A stretch of DNA of 64,000 bases from GWE2-40-63 sp041664345 (GCA_041664345.1 JBAYKX010000016.1:31294-95293); one strand, 5' to 3'; shown: positions 42,831 through 53,152, numbered from the stretch's first letter. Numbers and translations: made by a program. Notes: generated by a model not told the origin, from the letters alone.

Positions 42831-45800
42831 TTAAATCCTAATTCCCAACACAATAATATCATCAATTTGCTCAATGGGACCGCGCCATTCGTCAATGTTA
42901 GAGTTAAGCAATTCCTTTTGCTCGGCCATGGTTTTATCCTGAATGGTAAGCAAAAAGTCGCGAAAACGGTTCGATGTATATTTCATTTCATGTTGCCCTC
43001 CAAATTGGTCGATATATCCATCAGAGAAAATATAAAGCGTATCACCTTTTTGCAGCGGAACTAAGTTTTGTGTAAAGGTTTCTTTTTCTTTAATGTAAAT
43101 ACCAATTGGATTTTTATCAGCCTTAATAATTTCCAGTTCACCATTGCGTACCAGATAAAGTGGATTGTAAGCTCCTGAAAATTGCAGGTTTAGTTTGTTA
43201 AAATCAATTACCAGCAAAGCAATGTCCATGCCATCTTTGGCTTCGCCATCTTTACCGGTTTGTCCTAAGGTAGTTTTTACTTTGGTGCGGAGCCGGTTTA
43301 GTATTTCGTGCGATTGGGTTTGTTTTTGCTGGTTAATTATTTCATTCAAGAACGAAATCCCCAACATACTCATAAAAGCACCCGGAACACCATGTCCGGT
43401 GCAGTCGGCAGCCGCAACAATAACCAACCCATCTTTCTCGCCCAGCCACCAAAAATCGCCACTCACAATGTCGCGTGGCCGCCAAAGGAGAAAGTAATTT
43501 TTCAACAAATCGAAAGCCACTTCTTCCGAAGGAACAATGGCCCTTTGGATGCGTTTGGCATACACAATACTTGAGGTAATCTGGTCCTTTTGCTTGGTAA
43601 TTTCTTCCTTTTGTTCTTTGAGAACCTCGTTTTTAAGCTCAATGGCATCCTTTTGGCAACGTATTTCAGCCGTGCGATCCTGTACAATACCTTCGAGGGT
43701 TATTTTTTCTTGCTCCAGCTTTCTAGTATAGAGTTTCACAATGAAATAAATGCCAATTATTATTAGGATTCCATAAACAATATATGCAAGAATGGTGCGG
43801 TACCAAGGCGGTGAAATGGTAAACCGGTATTCGGCGGTACTGCTTTCAATGGCATAAATATTTTTGGCTTTTACTTTAAAGTTATATTTTCCTTCGCGCA
43901 AATTGGTGAATACAGCTTTGGGTTCCTTTTTCCATTTGGTCCAAGTGTCTTTATAACCTTCTAATAAATAGGAGAATTCTATCTCTTTTTCTTCTTCAAA
44001 GAAAGGGGCCGCAAATTCAAAGGTTATGTCGTTGAGTTCATAATCAAATTGGAAAACCATTTGCGGAGGTTGCAAAAGTGAACTAAACAATTCACCAGTA
44101 GAAGATTTACTAAAAAAGGTACCCAAAAACACGGTAGAGTCTTCATTTAGTGTAACCTTTCGGATGAGTGTATTGTATGAATTTGAATAATCCTTTGTTG
44201 TGGCAGTATTAAAACTGTATAAACCACTTGAACTGCCGAACCAAGTTATATTATTTTCATCACAATAAATGGCTTCTACTTGTTCGCTGGGTAAACGCAT
44301 GAACGATAGGGAATCCTTTGTTAATTGATTGTGATTTCTGACAACAATATGTTCAAGATGATTATGGTTCTTGTTCAATGCACTCACATAGAAGTCTTCA
44401 TTGTTTGCATTATGAGCCACTTTTAAAATACTCTTTTTCCCTATTTGATAATCGATTCCGAATAATGAATCCCGTTCTATTTTGTTTGTTAGTGGTTTAT
44501 AAGAAAATAAACCTGAGGCCGTTCCAAAGAACACTTGATTTTTTGCGGTAAATACAAAAATGTCATTAAGCGATTCAAGTCCCGATTCTTTCCCGTAGCG
44601 ATAAACGGCATATTTTGAATTATTATTATCTTGAATCCGTATAACTCCTTTAAAATAAGTGCCTAACCATAAATCGGAATCACTGGTTTTATCAATTTGC
44701 CTGATTTCATCCTTTATCTCAGGAAATGCATCCACTCTCTCCCATAGGTTGTGTTCTATTTTTACCGACAATAAGCCTTTACTATGACCAATATAAAGCA
44801 AATTGGTTTTTAGGGTGTCTTGAAATAACTTGTAACAGTAATAATAATTTTCTACCCCATGATTGAAAATAATTTTTTCAGCTTTATGATTTTTTATTTC
44901 AAATAGTCCTACTACCGTTGCAACCAATAATTTATGTTCAGTGTTTTCTTTAAAATTAAGAAATGACCAGGATTGATCCGATATTCCTTCAATCTTAATA
45001 AACTGGGGATAATTATCCGAATCAAATTTCAAATAATAGACCCCTAAATCGGTACTGACAAATAGTTCACCATTAAATCGGATAATATCATTTACAGATC
45101 CTTCAATTCCTTGTTCTTTTCCAAATTTCCGGAGGGGTGAATTTATTTCAATTTTGCCTAAGCCTTTACTCAAACTTAACCATACCAAATCACTTTGGTT
45201 GTTATTTGAATAAATAGAGGTAACAATTATATCTTGTAACCCTTCACGGGGTGTAATGTGATTGCTGATTTTTCCTTGTTTATCGATAAAAATGGCACCG
45301 TTTTGTATGGTGCCTAGCCCAAATAAGTCATTTTTTATTTTAGCTCCCCCATATAAATAACTTTTGCTCAATTCCTTATTCAGGCTTTGGTTGAAAATTG
45401 AGGTTTCATGTGTTTGGGTAGTTGTATTGTAAACGGTTAATCCATTAAATATGGTACCGATTAGTATTTTTTGGGGATTGTAACCGGCCATAAAAAACAC
45501 ATCTTTATCGGCAAAATATTCACCCTTATTGATAAGTTTTAAGGAGTCGCCAACCATTTTTTTCAATCCAATATTAAAATGTTCTGAATAGAGGGTACTA
45601 TCAATGAGAAAAGTGAATTTATTGTCATTGTTTAAATTCATTACCTGAACAGTATCTCTGCTATAAGTAAAAATTTTATTATAAGCACAAAAATAGACTT
45701 TATCGCTATACAGGTATGTTTTCCATATATCTGCAAAATCAAGTTCTGATGTATCAATTTTTGATAAAAGGGATTGGTATTGGTAATCGCCCCGGTTATC

Positions 45801-46115
45801 AGGTTTTAATTCTCCAAAGTCACCCACAGCACCTACAAATATACCTCCTGCACTATCTGTAGCCATTGAACGGATAATGGAATTGTTTGAAGCGCTGATT
45901 TTCCTCCAGGTTACCCCGTCGTATTCCAAAATGCAGGTATTATTCCCAACATACACAACACCCCGGGCATCTTGCACTATACACCAATTTTGGTCGTTAG
46001 AGCCATATTCCTGAGGGGTGTAATTGGTAATAAATGGAATTCCGTATTGGTTTATTTGGGATTGAACCGTAACACAAAATAACGATGAAATAAAAACTAA
46101 CAATAAATGCCTCAT
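42831..46115 (-). CDS. Two-component-propeller sensor with SpoIIE/PP2C phosphatase output
   Basis: A 1094-aa membrane sensor. Signal peptide (LLLVFISSLFCVTVQSQ); a large extracytoplasmic propeller of reg_prop-like blades (~25-640); a Y_Y_Y Ig-like domain (FSYLLEGYKDTWTKWKKEPKAVFTNLREGKYNFKVKAKN); a TM helix (ILAYIVYGILIIIGIYFIVKLY, ~775-797); a coiled coil; and a SpoIIE-type PP2C serine phosphatase (RRIQRAIVPSEE, WRPRDIVSGDFWW, AAADCTGHGVPGAFMSMLG, DGYIDQFGG). The Asp residues binding the metals are present. It replaces the usual histidine kinase of hybrid propeller sensors, so the output should be dephosphorylation of an anti-sigma-antagonist type target; none is adjacent. Confidence 0.9.
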   Translation of the reverse strand: MRHLLLVFISSLFCVTVQSQINQYGIPFITNYTPQEYGSNDQNWCIVQDARGVVYVGNNTCILEYDGVTWRKISASNNSIIRSMATDSAGGIFVGAVGDFGELKPDNRGDYQYQSLLSKIDTSELDFADIWKTYLYSDKVYFCAYNKIFTYSRDTVQVMNLNNDNKFTFLIDSTLYSEHFNIGLKKMVGDSLKLINKGEYFADKDVFFMAGYNPQKILIGTIFNGLTVYNTTTQTHETSIFNQSLNKELSKSYLYGGAKIKNDLFGLGTIQNGAIFIDKQGKISNHITPREGLQDIIVTSIYSNNNQSDLVWLSLSKGLGKIEINSPLRKFGKEQGIEGSVNDIIRFNGELFVSTDLGVYYLKFDSDNYPQFIKIEGISDQSWSFLNFKENTEHKLLVATVVGLFEIKNHKAEKIIFNHGVENYYYCYKLFQDTLKTNLLYIGHSKGLLSVKIEHNLWERVDAFPEIKDEIRQIDKTSDSDLWLGTYFKGVIRIQDNNNSKYAVYRYGKESGLESLNDIFVFTAKNQVFFGTASGLFSYKPLTNKIERDSLFGIDYQIGKKSILKVAHNANNEDFYVSALNKNHNHLEHIVVRNHNQLTKDSLSFMRLPSEQVEAIYCDENNITWFGSSSGLYSFNTATTKDYSNSYNTLIRKVTLNEDSTVFLGTFFSKSSTGELFSSLLQPPQMVFQFDYELNDITFEFAAPFFEEEKEIEFSYLLEGYKDTWTKWKKEPKAVFTNLREGKYNFKVKAKNIYAIESSTAEYRFTISPPWYRTILAYIVYGILIIIGIYFIVKLYTRKLEQEKITLEGIVQDRTAEIRCQKDAIELKNEVLKEQKEEITKQKDQITSSIVYAKRIQRAIVPSEEVAFDLLKNYFLLWRPRDIVSGDFWWLGEKDGLVIVAAADCTGHGVPGAFMSMLGISFLNEIINQQKQTQSHEILNRLRTKVKTTLGQTGKDGEAKDGMDIALLVIDFNKLNLQFSGAYNPLYLVRNGELEIIKADKNPIGIYIKEKETFTQNLVPLQKGDTLYIFSDGYIDQFGGQHEMKYTSNRFRDFLLTIQDKTMAEQKELLNSNIDEWRGPIEQIDDIIVLGIRI

Positions 46116-46174
46116 TGAAAGAATAAGTTGATAGATGATAAAGATAATACAAAAATGGTTCTTGTTAACACGTT

Positions 46175-49100
46175 TTATTTCATTTGCAAACCGGCTTTAA
46201 TTTTTTCAATTTCTGCTTTTAACTGGTCAAAATTGGTTTGCATCGTTTTAAATTCGGAGTTTTCCGATTTAATCGCTTCTATTTGTTTTTGTTGTTCCTG
46301 AATTGATTGAATTAATATTGGAATCATATCAATATAGTTAACCCCAAGATATTCAATAAAATTTTCTCTTGAATCTTTATCATTGCGATTAGATAAACTG
46401 GGATGTATTTGCCTTGAAACTAATTCAGGAAAAACTACTTGTAAATCTTGTGCAATAAGTCCAATTCTTTGTCCGTTTGGCAAATTAAATTGAGGATATT
46501 CATCGCTATTGTATTCATATGATACTGGGATAAGTTTCAGTAATTTGTCAAGAGTACCTACTAGTGGCAAGATGTTCTGTTTAAATTTTTTATCAGAAAC
46601 ATCGGTAAGTGTACCAGTATATGCGAGGTCGCCACTAAAATATCCAGCATAGGCAGTTGCTCCCCCTGTAGCTGTGCCATAAACACCATATCTTGCACCA
46701 GTACCAGCACCACTGGCACTTCCATACACTCCTGAAATGTTATAGGAAGTAGCAGAGGCATTTCCTTCAACTCCCCTGTATCCACCTACACCTTTTATTC
46801 CTATGCCGTAGGTATCAGTATTATTTTTATAGCCATATATTGCGGCGTTATCGTTACTTGTTATTTCATCAACAACATGTAATTTATAACTTGGACTAGT
46901 TCCAATGCCAACCTGCCCATTTCCACTGATTGAGAGAATATCAGTACCCGTTGTTCCATTGTGGTAATAGAAATTAAGTTTTGAGGATGCATCTGTGGTG
47001 TTATTTAATATTCCCGCTATAGTCCAGTATTTATTACCACTAGCATTTTGTATAGTAAAACGTCCGTAGCCATTAGATGCATTATCTTTAATAAGAATAT
47101 GTGGGACAGTTGTTGTACTTGTGGCTTCAATGTTTAGGCTTGCAGTTGGTACTGAAGTCCCAATTCCCAAGCGGTTGTTAGTATTATCCCAATGAAAACT
47201 TGTGTTAGAACTCAGGGTATTGGCATCAGTCCAGAAAGCAAGCTTACTGGTAACCCCGGTACCTAAAGCACCATCAGCCCACAAAACACCAGAAACCCCT
47301 CGTTTTAAAACGTTACCCACACTTCCAAGTGAATTATTATAGTCATATAATCTTCCGCGCAATCGCATCGTACCATTTATATCTAAATTGGCAGTTCCTG
47401 TAAAAGGTGCTACTGCACCAACTCCATTTATGTAAACATCACCATTTATTGCAAAATCATTAGCATTAAAATCTCCCCATATTAGAGGTGATGTTGTTGA
47501 AGAAATATCAATATATAGAAGATTAGAACCGGTTTCATCGAATCCTACATCTTTTCCAATAAAAATATTACTTGAACCGGTAGCTTTTAAGCCTGCCGAT
47601 TTACCGATGTAAACATTATTAGAACCTGGGTTTGGTGTACTAAATCCTTGTCCAGCTCCCTTCCCAATATAAACATTATCATCACCACTGGGGGTATTGT
47701 ATCCTGCTAAATTTCCCATATAAGTGTTGTTTGTACCGTCTCCACATAAAACGCCACTTGACATACCTATAAATGTATTAAAATTTCCGGTAGCTGATTG
47801 GCCTGCATTATAACCGATATAGGTACTTGATGCGCTTGCGGCACTTTCCTTACCCGCTTGCATTCCAATAAATGTATTTCCACCACTGGTATTGTCTCTG
47901 CCCGCTTCATTACCAACAAAAGTATTTCCGAAAAAGGTTTCGTTTAATAAACCCGCTTGATACCCGATGTAAACATTTTTGTAGCCGGTGGTAGTAGCTT
48001 TACCACTCTCAAAACCGATATATGTATTATATTCACCTGTAGTGGTATTGTAACCGGATTTATTGCCAATGAATATATTAAAAGCACTGCTGGTACTGAG
48101 TTTTGCACTTTCATTACCAATGAATATATTATCGTGTCCACTTAAATTTGCTGAACCGGCACTATTCCCTAAAAAAACATTTTCGCTACCACCTTCATTG
48201 TAATATCCTGATGAAAAACCAATAAATACATTATGGATACCTGTTGAATTGCTAAAGCCTGAATTTTCGCCAATGTAAATACTTTGTTCACCATTTATAT
48301 CGTTTTGTCCGGCTTTACTTCCAATAAAAACGTTACCACCTTTAATGGTATGACTTTTGCCAGCATAATAACCAATAAAGGTATTGTCGCTACTCGTATT
48401 ACTGCTACCGGCTTCATACCCTAAAATAGTATTGTAGCTACCTGTTGTATTACCTGCTCCAGCGCCGTTACCAATATTTACATTATTTCCTCCTGTGGTA
48501 TTCATTTGCCCCGATTGAAAACCCATAAACACATTATTAGTTCCAGTTAAATTATCCAATCCGCATTTGTAGCCGATGAATACATTATTAGCTCCTTCGG
48601 TATTGGCAAACCCTGTTTGAAAACCTAAAAATACGTTATACGATCCAAATGTACTTGACTTACCAGCCTGATAGCCAATAAAAGAATTATAAAGGCCACT
48701 ATTGATATTTATACCAGCTTCATGTCCAATAAAATAGTTTTGTTTTAATAATTGCATCAAGCTTGTCGATGAACCAGTTTCAGTATTACCAACTGAAAAT
48801 CCTGCATTTGGATCCGCAACATAAAGCCGTGTACTATCTTTGGTAATTTTCATAATATCACTCGAAATACCTTTACCTGAGCTTACACCTGATACCGCAA
48901 ACCCTCCTTTGGTAGTACCTTTTTCACCTTTAGCGGCTTCCTCTACGTAAATTCGTGCACTATCCTGATTAATTAAAAAGTAATTTTGTTCCGTACCTTT
49001 ACCTGAACTAACACCCGATACGGCAAATCCACCTTTGGTCGTCCCTTTTGTTGGAGCAGAATTGAAATAAACCCTTACACTATCCTCGGTTACCCTGAAT

Positions 49101-49570
49101 ATATCGTTTCCTATTCCTTTTCCTGAACTTACACCCGATACAGCAAAACCTCCTTTGGTAGTTCCTTTTAATCCTGTTGTATCTTCTTCTACATAAATCC
49201 TTGCACTATCCTGATTTATTATAAAATAATCTTGTTTAGTACCTTTCCCAGAGCTAACGCCTGATACGGCAAATCCTCCTTTTGTGGTTCCTTTTGCTAA
49301 ACCATCTCCTACATTTATCTGCACCCCTTCCTGGTAAACAGCAAAAACTGTATCTCCAGCGTTATTTACAACAGCAAATAAGGCTTCATTAGGTTGTGCC
49401 CCTGAATTTTTAGCCCCGAGATTTACCCACTTTCCTTTTGTGCTGTTGTAATAGAAAAAACTACCATAAAATGTATCATAAACCAATAAACCATTTGTTG
49501 GTGCAGCAATGGCATTACGTTCACTGGAGTCCATCCGGGGTACCAAAACCCCACTGGTTGTTGAAGCCAT
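46175..49570 (-). CDS. Repeat-rich fibre protein with S74 chaperone, main part of a gene split by TAA
   Basis: 1131 aa. Near the N-terminus are four copies of a ~45-aa unit containing KGTTKGGFAVSGVSSGKG (plus strand ~48830-49300). Then come about 18 copies of a ~23-aa beta-roll unit of the form NVFIGxxAGxxNTTGxx (about 47520-48740), a spacer with VGIGTS motifs, and a C-terminal S74-type intramolecular chaperone (SDKKFKQNILPLVGTLDKLLKLIPVSYEY...GLIAQDLQVVFPELV), ending in a coiled coil. Such fibres are cell-surface or tail-fibre-like trimers. The ATG at 49570 is internal: the frame is open upstream to 49627, where one TAA separates it from 49628-50407. Confidence 0.85.
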   Translation of the reverse strand: MASTTSGVLVPRMDSSERNAIAAPTNGLLVYDTFYGSFFYYNSTKGKWVNLGAKNSGAQPNEALFAVVNNAGDTVFAVYQEGVQINVGDGLAKGTTKGGFAVSGVSSGKGTKQDYFIINQDSARIYVEEDTTGLKGTTKGGFAVSGVSSGKGIGNDIFRVTEDSVRVYFNSAPTKGTTKGGFAVSGVSSGKGTEQNYFLINQDSARIYVEEAAKGEKGTTKGGFAVSGVSSGKGISSDIMKITKDSTRLYVADPNAGFSVGNTETGSSTSLMQLLKQNYFIGHEAGININSGLYNSFIGYQAGKSSTFGSYNVFLGFQTGFANTEGANNVFIGYKCGLDNLTGTNNVFMGFQSGQMNTTGGNNVNIGNGAGAGNTTGSYNTILGYEAGSSNTSSDNTFIGYYAGKSHTIKGGNVFIGSKAGQNDINGEQSIYIGENSGFSNSTGIHNVFIGFSSGYYNEGGSENVFLGNSAGSANLSGHDNIFIGNESAKLSTSSAFNIFIGNKSGYNTTTGEYNTYIGFESGKATTTGYKNVYIGYQAGLLNETFFGNTFVGNEAGRDNTSGGNTFIGMQAGKESAASASSTYIGYNAGQSATGNFNTFIGMSSGVLCGDGTNNTYMGNLAGYNTPSGDDNVYIGKGAGQGFSTPNPGSNNVYIGKSAGLKATGSSNIFIGKDVGFDETGSNLLYIDISSTTSPLIWGDFNANDFAINGDVYINGVGAVAPFTGTANLDINGTMRLRGRLYDYNNSLGSVGNVLKRGVSGVLWADGALGTGVTSKLAFWTDANTLSSNTSFHWDNTNNRLGIGTSVPTASLNIEATSTTTVPHILIKDNASNGYGRFTIQNASGNKYWTIAGILNNTTDASSKLNFYYHNGTTGTDILSISGNGQVGIGTSPSYKLHVVDEITSNDNAAIYGYKNNTDTYGIGIKGVGGYRGVEGNASATSYNISGVYGSASGAGTGARYGVYGTATGGATAYAGYFSGDLAYTGTLTDVSDKKFKQNILPLVGTLDKLLKLIPVSYEYNSDEYPQFNLPNGQRIGLIAQDLQVVFPELVSRQIHPSLSNRNDKDSRENFIEYLGVNYIDMIPILIQSIQEQQKQIEAIKSENSEFKTMQTNFDQLKAEIEKIKAGLQMK

Positions 49571-49627
49571 TTCAAGTAACGCAGAGGTATTGGGTGTACT
49601 AGTGCCAATGCCAATATTTCCAGCACT

Positions 49628-50407
49628 TTAAATTACCATTTTAGCATCGGCCGCAGTAACATTACCTGCACCTCCAGAGATGTTATTTGCAAAAAGCATA
49701 TCACCTATTCCATAAGTTTCTGAATCTCTGTAAAAGATACCTCCTTTAAATGTAGTTGGTGCAGTTCCATTTTGGAATCGGATTCCTGATAATACACCTG
49801 TGTTATCATTGATATTCTGAATATCAATGAACATTCCATCAGTTCCGGATACATTGCTATTATCGCCGTAAACATGTAATTTATGCAGTGGAGAATTGGT
49901 TCCTATCCCTACAAATCCATCATCCTTAACAAAAAATCCGGGTGATCCATTGTCCTGTATAATAAAATCACCGGTACCACTTAAATTATAAATCATGTTA
50001 AAGTTTCCTTGAGTTATAGTGGTATTTTCTGTTAATGTGTCGCCTAATTTTACAATATTGCCACTTTGTGTGATTCCGTTCTGAAAAACCAATGAATTTG
50101 CTCCAACCATCTTCCAATCGGTACCATCCCAAAAATAAAATCCCGGGCTTGGGTAATTTCCCGTTGTTGATGTATTCCAAACCATTAAGCCCGTTGGCTT
50201 TGTTACTGAAGTAATAGGATCATTAGTTGTTTCAAGGGCAATGCGTGGTATTAACAATCCCTTATTGAGTGAATAAATTTCCAACATAGCTGATGGATCG
50301 GGAGTGTAGAGTTCGTTCTCACTGATGCTTACATTTTGCCCATGTACCATGCTGCCGGTAAAAAGCAGCAAGCAAGCAACCCAAAATTTTAAATTATTCT
50401 TTTTCAT
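49628..50407 (-). CDS. N-terminal part of the split fibre protein
   Basis: 259 aa with a signal peptide (KFWVACLLLFTGSMVHGQ) and beta-rich repeats (MLEIYSLNKGLLIPRIALETT; GDFIIQDNGSPGFFVKDDGFVGIGTNSPLHKLHV). The downstream part has the same motifs (SAGNIGIGTSTPNTSALLEM then GVLVPRMDSSERNAI). The TAA at 49628-49630 lies in the same frame between AKMVI and SAGNIGIGT, where homologous sequences read on without a break. The full product would be ~1410 aa. It begins 3 nt after the T9SS cargo gene's stop, so the two are likely one transcript. Confidence 0.85.
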   Translation of the reverse strand: MKKNNLKFWVACLLLFTGSMVHGQNVSISENELYTPDPSAMLEIYSLNKGLLIPRIALETTNDPITSVTKPTGLMVWNTSTTGNYPSPGFYFWDGTDWKMVGANSLVFQNGITQSGNIVKLGDTLTENTTITQGNFNMIYNLSGTGDFIIQDNGSPGFFVKDDGFVGIGTNSPLHKLHVYGDNSNVSGTDGMFIDIQNINDNTGVLSGIRFQNGTAPTTFKGGIFYRDSETYGIGDMLFANNISGGAGNVTAADAKMVI

Positions 50408-50409
50408 AA

Positions 50410-52410
50410 TTATTCAAGAATTATTTTCTTTGAAAACTGATGTTTCGATGATACCAACCTAAATATATAAACCCCTCTAATAACTGGCGGAAGGGAAACT
50501 GAATATTGATTGAAACCAAGAATTGTTGCCGATTTTTCGGAATAAAGCAACCGCCCAATCGGATCGTTTAGAGTAAGGGTATAGGATTCCTCGGTGTGGC
50601 TGTAAAACGAATAGTCTATGGTAGATCCCCCTGTTTTGAATACTTGCAATCCCTCAAAAGGGTTAACCAAACATTGGGCAGCCAATAAAGGAAAAACTAT
50701 TTGCTTACCGTTATAATCGGCTTGCGATAAACGGTAATAAACAACTTGATTGGTAACTATGCGATGGAAAAATGAATACTTAGTTACTTGATGGCTGGTT
50801 CCGGCACCAGGCACTTGGTCCAATCGGGAAAAATCGGTTCCATTCATTGAATATTCCAAGGTAAACGATTCGTTGTTGATTTCTGATTCGGTTTCCCAAT
50901 TAACGTAAATTCCATTTTCATGACAAATGGTGTAAAAGGAAGATAAAATGATTGGCAAAGGCCATAAATCAGACTTCCCTATAATGAAATCGGAAAAATT
51001 TGTCAAATTTGAACGCTTAGCGGTAATCGGACTGGTTTCTGTACCGCTTTGGGTTAAATTATCGTGGTCGCCTACATTTTCCCAATCGCCCCCGCTGCGC
51101 TTAAAAACTGCATGTTGCGCAGCTTCTGCCCCACCATTGGTGTGCCCCGATGAGGTTAAGGTAATGTCGTATTGCACTCCGGTTCCATTATCAGGAGTAA
51201 AAGTCCAATACCCTCGATTTAAAAATTCAACAATTGGTGTTCCATCTACATTTAAATCCGATGGAACACTTTCGGATGCTGTGGAATTGAACTTTGCCGA
51301 TAAGTAATGCATTGCACCCAAAGAACTAATCTCAAGTATTGCCGGCAAATAGTCACCACCTAATGCCAAAGGGAAACTATAAATTCCGGTTGATAAATAC
51401 CGGCGCAAATTACCGGACACATTTTTTATCGAGCTTTCGTTAAGTATAGAACTTGGATTACTATTAAGAATAATAACCGTATCGGTGGATCCAGTAGTAA
51501 TATTGCCTTCATTAAAGCTCAACGTATTGGCAATTAATACATTATCATCAATTGTTGTTCCGCTGGCATTATTCGTTATTAAATTTTCGAATTGAGTGGC
51601 TTTTGAACCCCCAATATCTTGAGATGAAGTACCTGAAAATGTAACTGAACCAAAGGCATCAACATTTTTAAAAATGGAATCGCTCGAATAATTTTTCCAA
51701 TTACCTTCCAAAATTATTTTACCATCACAATCAATCCGTCCATCCTTGCCCCCAACAAAAATAGAATTGACATTTCCCTTAAAACCTCCATCTACATAAA
51801 TTGCCGCACCAGTACCAATATGAATAGCACCTCCATTAATTGAAAGTCCAATGTTGTTTGAGATATAATCATCAATAATTCCATGATATCCACTGATATT
51901 CATACCGGTAAAATTTCCCTGCGTATTTATTTCCCCATTACCGGTAAGGTAATTATTGTTATTGGCTCCGGTAAAATTTCCATATACAGTCAATGACCCA
52001 TTAAGACTAATATCCGCAGTAATATTCACAGTAAAATTTTGGGAAACCAAGAGATCGCCTGTTATGATGGTTGTTTGGTTATTGTTGGCGGTAAAAGCAC
52101 CATCTATCGCCATTCTTCCCGTTATTTTCATTGTTAACGGATAGTTGGTAATTACATTCCCTGTAATCAATAGATTTCCATTAACCGTTACTTCACAAGT
52201 ATTATTAAAAGTAAGGGTGCTGTTTAATGTAATTTCATGGTTTGCGCTAATGATAATATTATCGACAGTAGCAATAGTTACCGGTGGAACAATCCCACCT
52301 TGCCATACTGAACCCTCAGTCCAATTTCCGGAACTTATGGATACATAATTGATTCCAATTGCCCTAAAGGTAATTGAAAGAAAAAACAGGATTTTAACTA
52401 CTTTTTGCAT
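50410..52410 (-). CDS. Secreted beta-repeat protein with type IX secretion sorting domain
   Basis: 666 aa. Signal peptide (VKILFFLSITFRAIG), then SGNWTEGSVWQGGIVPP and a long stretch of short strand repeats (EVTVNGNLLITGNV, KITGRMAIDGAF, IITGDLLVSQNF, DISLNGSLTVYGNF) that suggests a parallel beta-helix. The C-terminus has an Ig-like domain (VNWETESEINNESFTLEYSMNGTDF) and a type A T9SS sorting domain (YTLTLNDPIGRLLY...GVYIFRLVSSKHQFSKKIILE). It should be exported across the outer membrane and anchored. It is the first gene of the leftward surface block with the fibre gene. Confidence 0.88.
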   Translation of the reverse strand: MQKVVKILFFLSITFRAIGINYVSISSGNWTEGSVWQGGIVPPVTIATVDNIIISANHEITLNSTLTFNNTCEVTVNGNLLITGNVITNYPLTMKITGRMAIDGAFTANNNQTTIITGDLLVSQNFTVNITADISLNGSLTVYGNFTGANNNNYLTGNGEINTQGNFTGMNISGYHGIIDDYISNNIGLSINGGAIHIGTGAAIYVDGGFKGNVNSIFVGGKDGRIDCDGKIILEGNWKNYSSDSIFKNVDAFGSVTFSGTSSQDIGGSKATQFENLITNNASGTTIDDNVLIANTLSFNEGNITTGSTDTVIILNSNPSSILNESSIKNVSGNLRRYLSTGIYSFPLALGGDYLPAILEISSLGAMHYLSAKFNSTASESVPSDLNVDGTPIVEFLNRGYWTFTPDNGTGVQYDITLTSSGHTNGGAEAAQHAVFKRSGGDWENVGDHDNLTQSGTETSPITAKRSNLTNFSDFIIGKSDLWPLPIILSSFYTICHENGIYVNWETESEINNESFTLEYSMNGTDFSRLDQVPGAGTSHQVTKYSFFHRIVTNQVVYYRLSQADYNGKQIVFPLLAAQCLVNPFEGLQVFKTGGSTIDYSFYSHTEESYTLTLNDPIGRLLYSEKSATILGFNQYSVSLPPVIRGVYIFRLVSSKHQFSKKIILE

Positions 52411-52756
52411 GATCCCGGGTAATCTGCTTTAGGTTTTGTAAAGTAATGATTTACTATTGAAATTAAATTAAAAGCTAATTTGGTTCTAATTTTAAAATCA
52501 CTAATATTTCTTTGCACTCTAATTTTCCAATAAAATGCTGTTGAAAGCACAGTATTATGTTGGAATCCTCAAAGTTAAAATAATAAAACAATTTTTTATA
52601 ACACCCCGCTTATTTAGAATTATTATAAGTAGTTGATACATTGAAGGATTATGAAATTTAATTAAAAATACTACCTTAGGAAAAAAGTGGCTTTTCTAGG
52701 CAATATTAATATAACACAATTGTATCTTTGGCACCTGAAAATTTACTACTACATCT
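52411..52756. other. Divergent intergenic region
   Basis: AT-rich spacer between the leftward T9SS cargo and the rightward hemerythrin gene. The only clear signal is TATCTTTG at 52723-52730 (a TAnnTTTG -7 box) 26 nt before the hemerythrin ATG; no -33 TTTG at a good distance. No ORF or repeat seen. Confidence 0.5.
52723..52730 (+). promoter_or_regulatory. -7 element of the hemerythrin gene
   Basis: TATCTTTG matches the Bacteroidota TAnnTTTG consensus, 26 nt before the ATG at 52757. Confidence 0.55.
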
Positions 52757-53152
52757 ATGGCAAAAGAATTGTTACTTTGGAGTCAAGCTTATAGCGTAAA
52801 CAATGATGAAATTGATGCTCAACACAAAAAACTGATTGATCTCATCAACCTTTTGTACAATGTTTATTTGGATCAAAAGCATGAAACTGAAATAAAAAAC
52901 ATTATTGATCAGATTAAACAGTACTCGCTTTACCATTTTAAAACTGAAGAGACGTTTTTTAAAATAAAAAATTACAAGAATTCAGCAGAACATATAAAGT
53001 TACACCAATCCTTTATCGAAGAATTTGAAGAAATATTAAAATCATACAATGGTTTAAACCTGGTAATAACCATGAAAACTATGACTTTTTTGCAACGATG
53101 GCTCACCAATCATATTCTTAAAGAAGATAAAAAGTATATTGGATTTATTTAA
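52757..53152 (+). CDS. Bacteriohemerythrin
   Basis: A 131-aa non-haem diiron oxygen-binding protein. The ligands follow the family: DEIDAQHKKL (first His), YHFKTEETFF (His and Glu), HIKLHQSF (two His) and NHILKEDKKY (His and Asp), with LLWSQAYSV at the N-terminus. Full length for a single-domain member. It may store, sense or deliver oxygen; a response-regulator gene follows 130 nt later on the same strand, though cotranscription is uncertain. Confidence 0.93.
   Translation: MAKELLLWSQAYSVNNDEIDAQHKKLIDLINLLYNVYLDQKHETEIKNIIDQIKQYSLYHFKTEETFFKIKNYKNSAEHIKLHQSFIEEFEEILKSYNGLNLVITMKTMTFLQRWLTNHILKEDKKYIGFI

Noticed and set aside
46175..50407. Prophage, from the tail-fibre-like S74 protein
   Set aside because: No capsid, terminase, portal, integrase or lysis gene nearby; a signal peptide and a T9SS neighbour point to a cell-surface protein.
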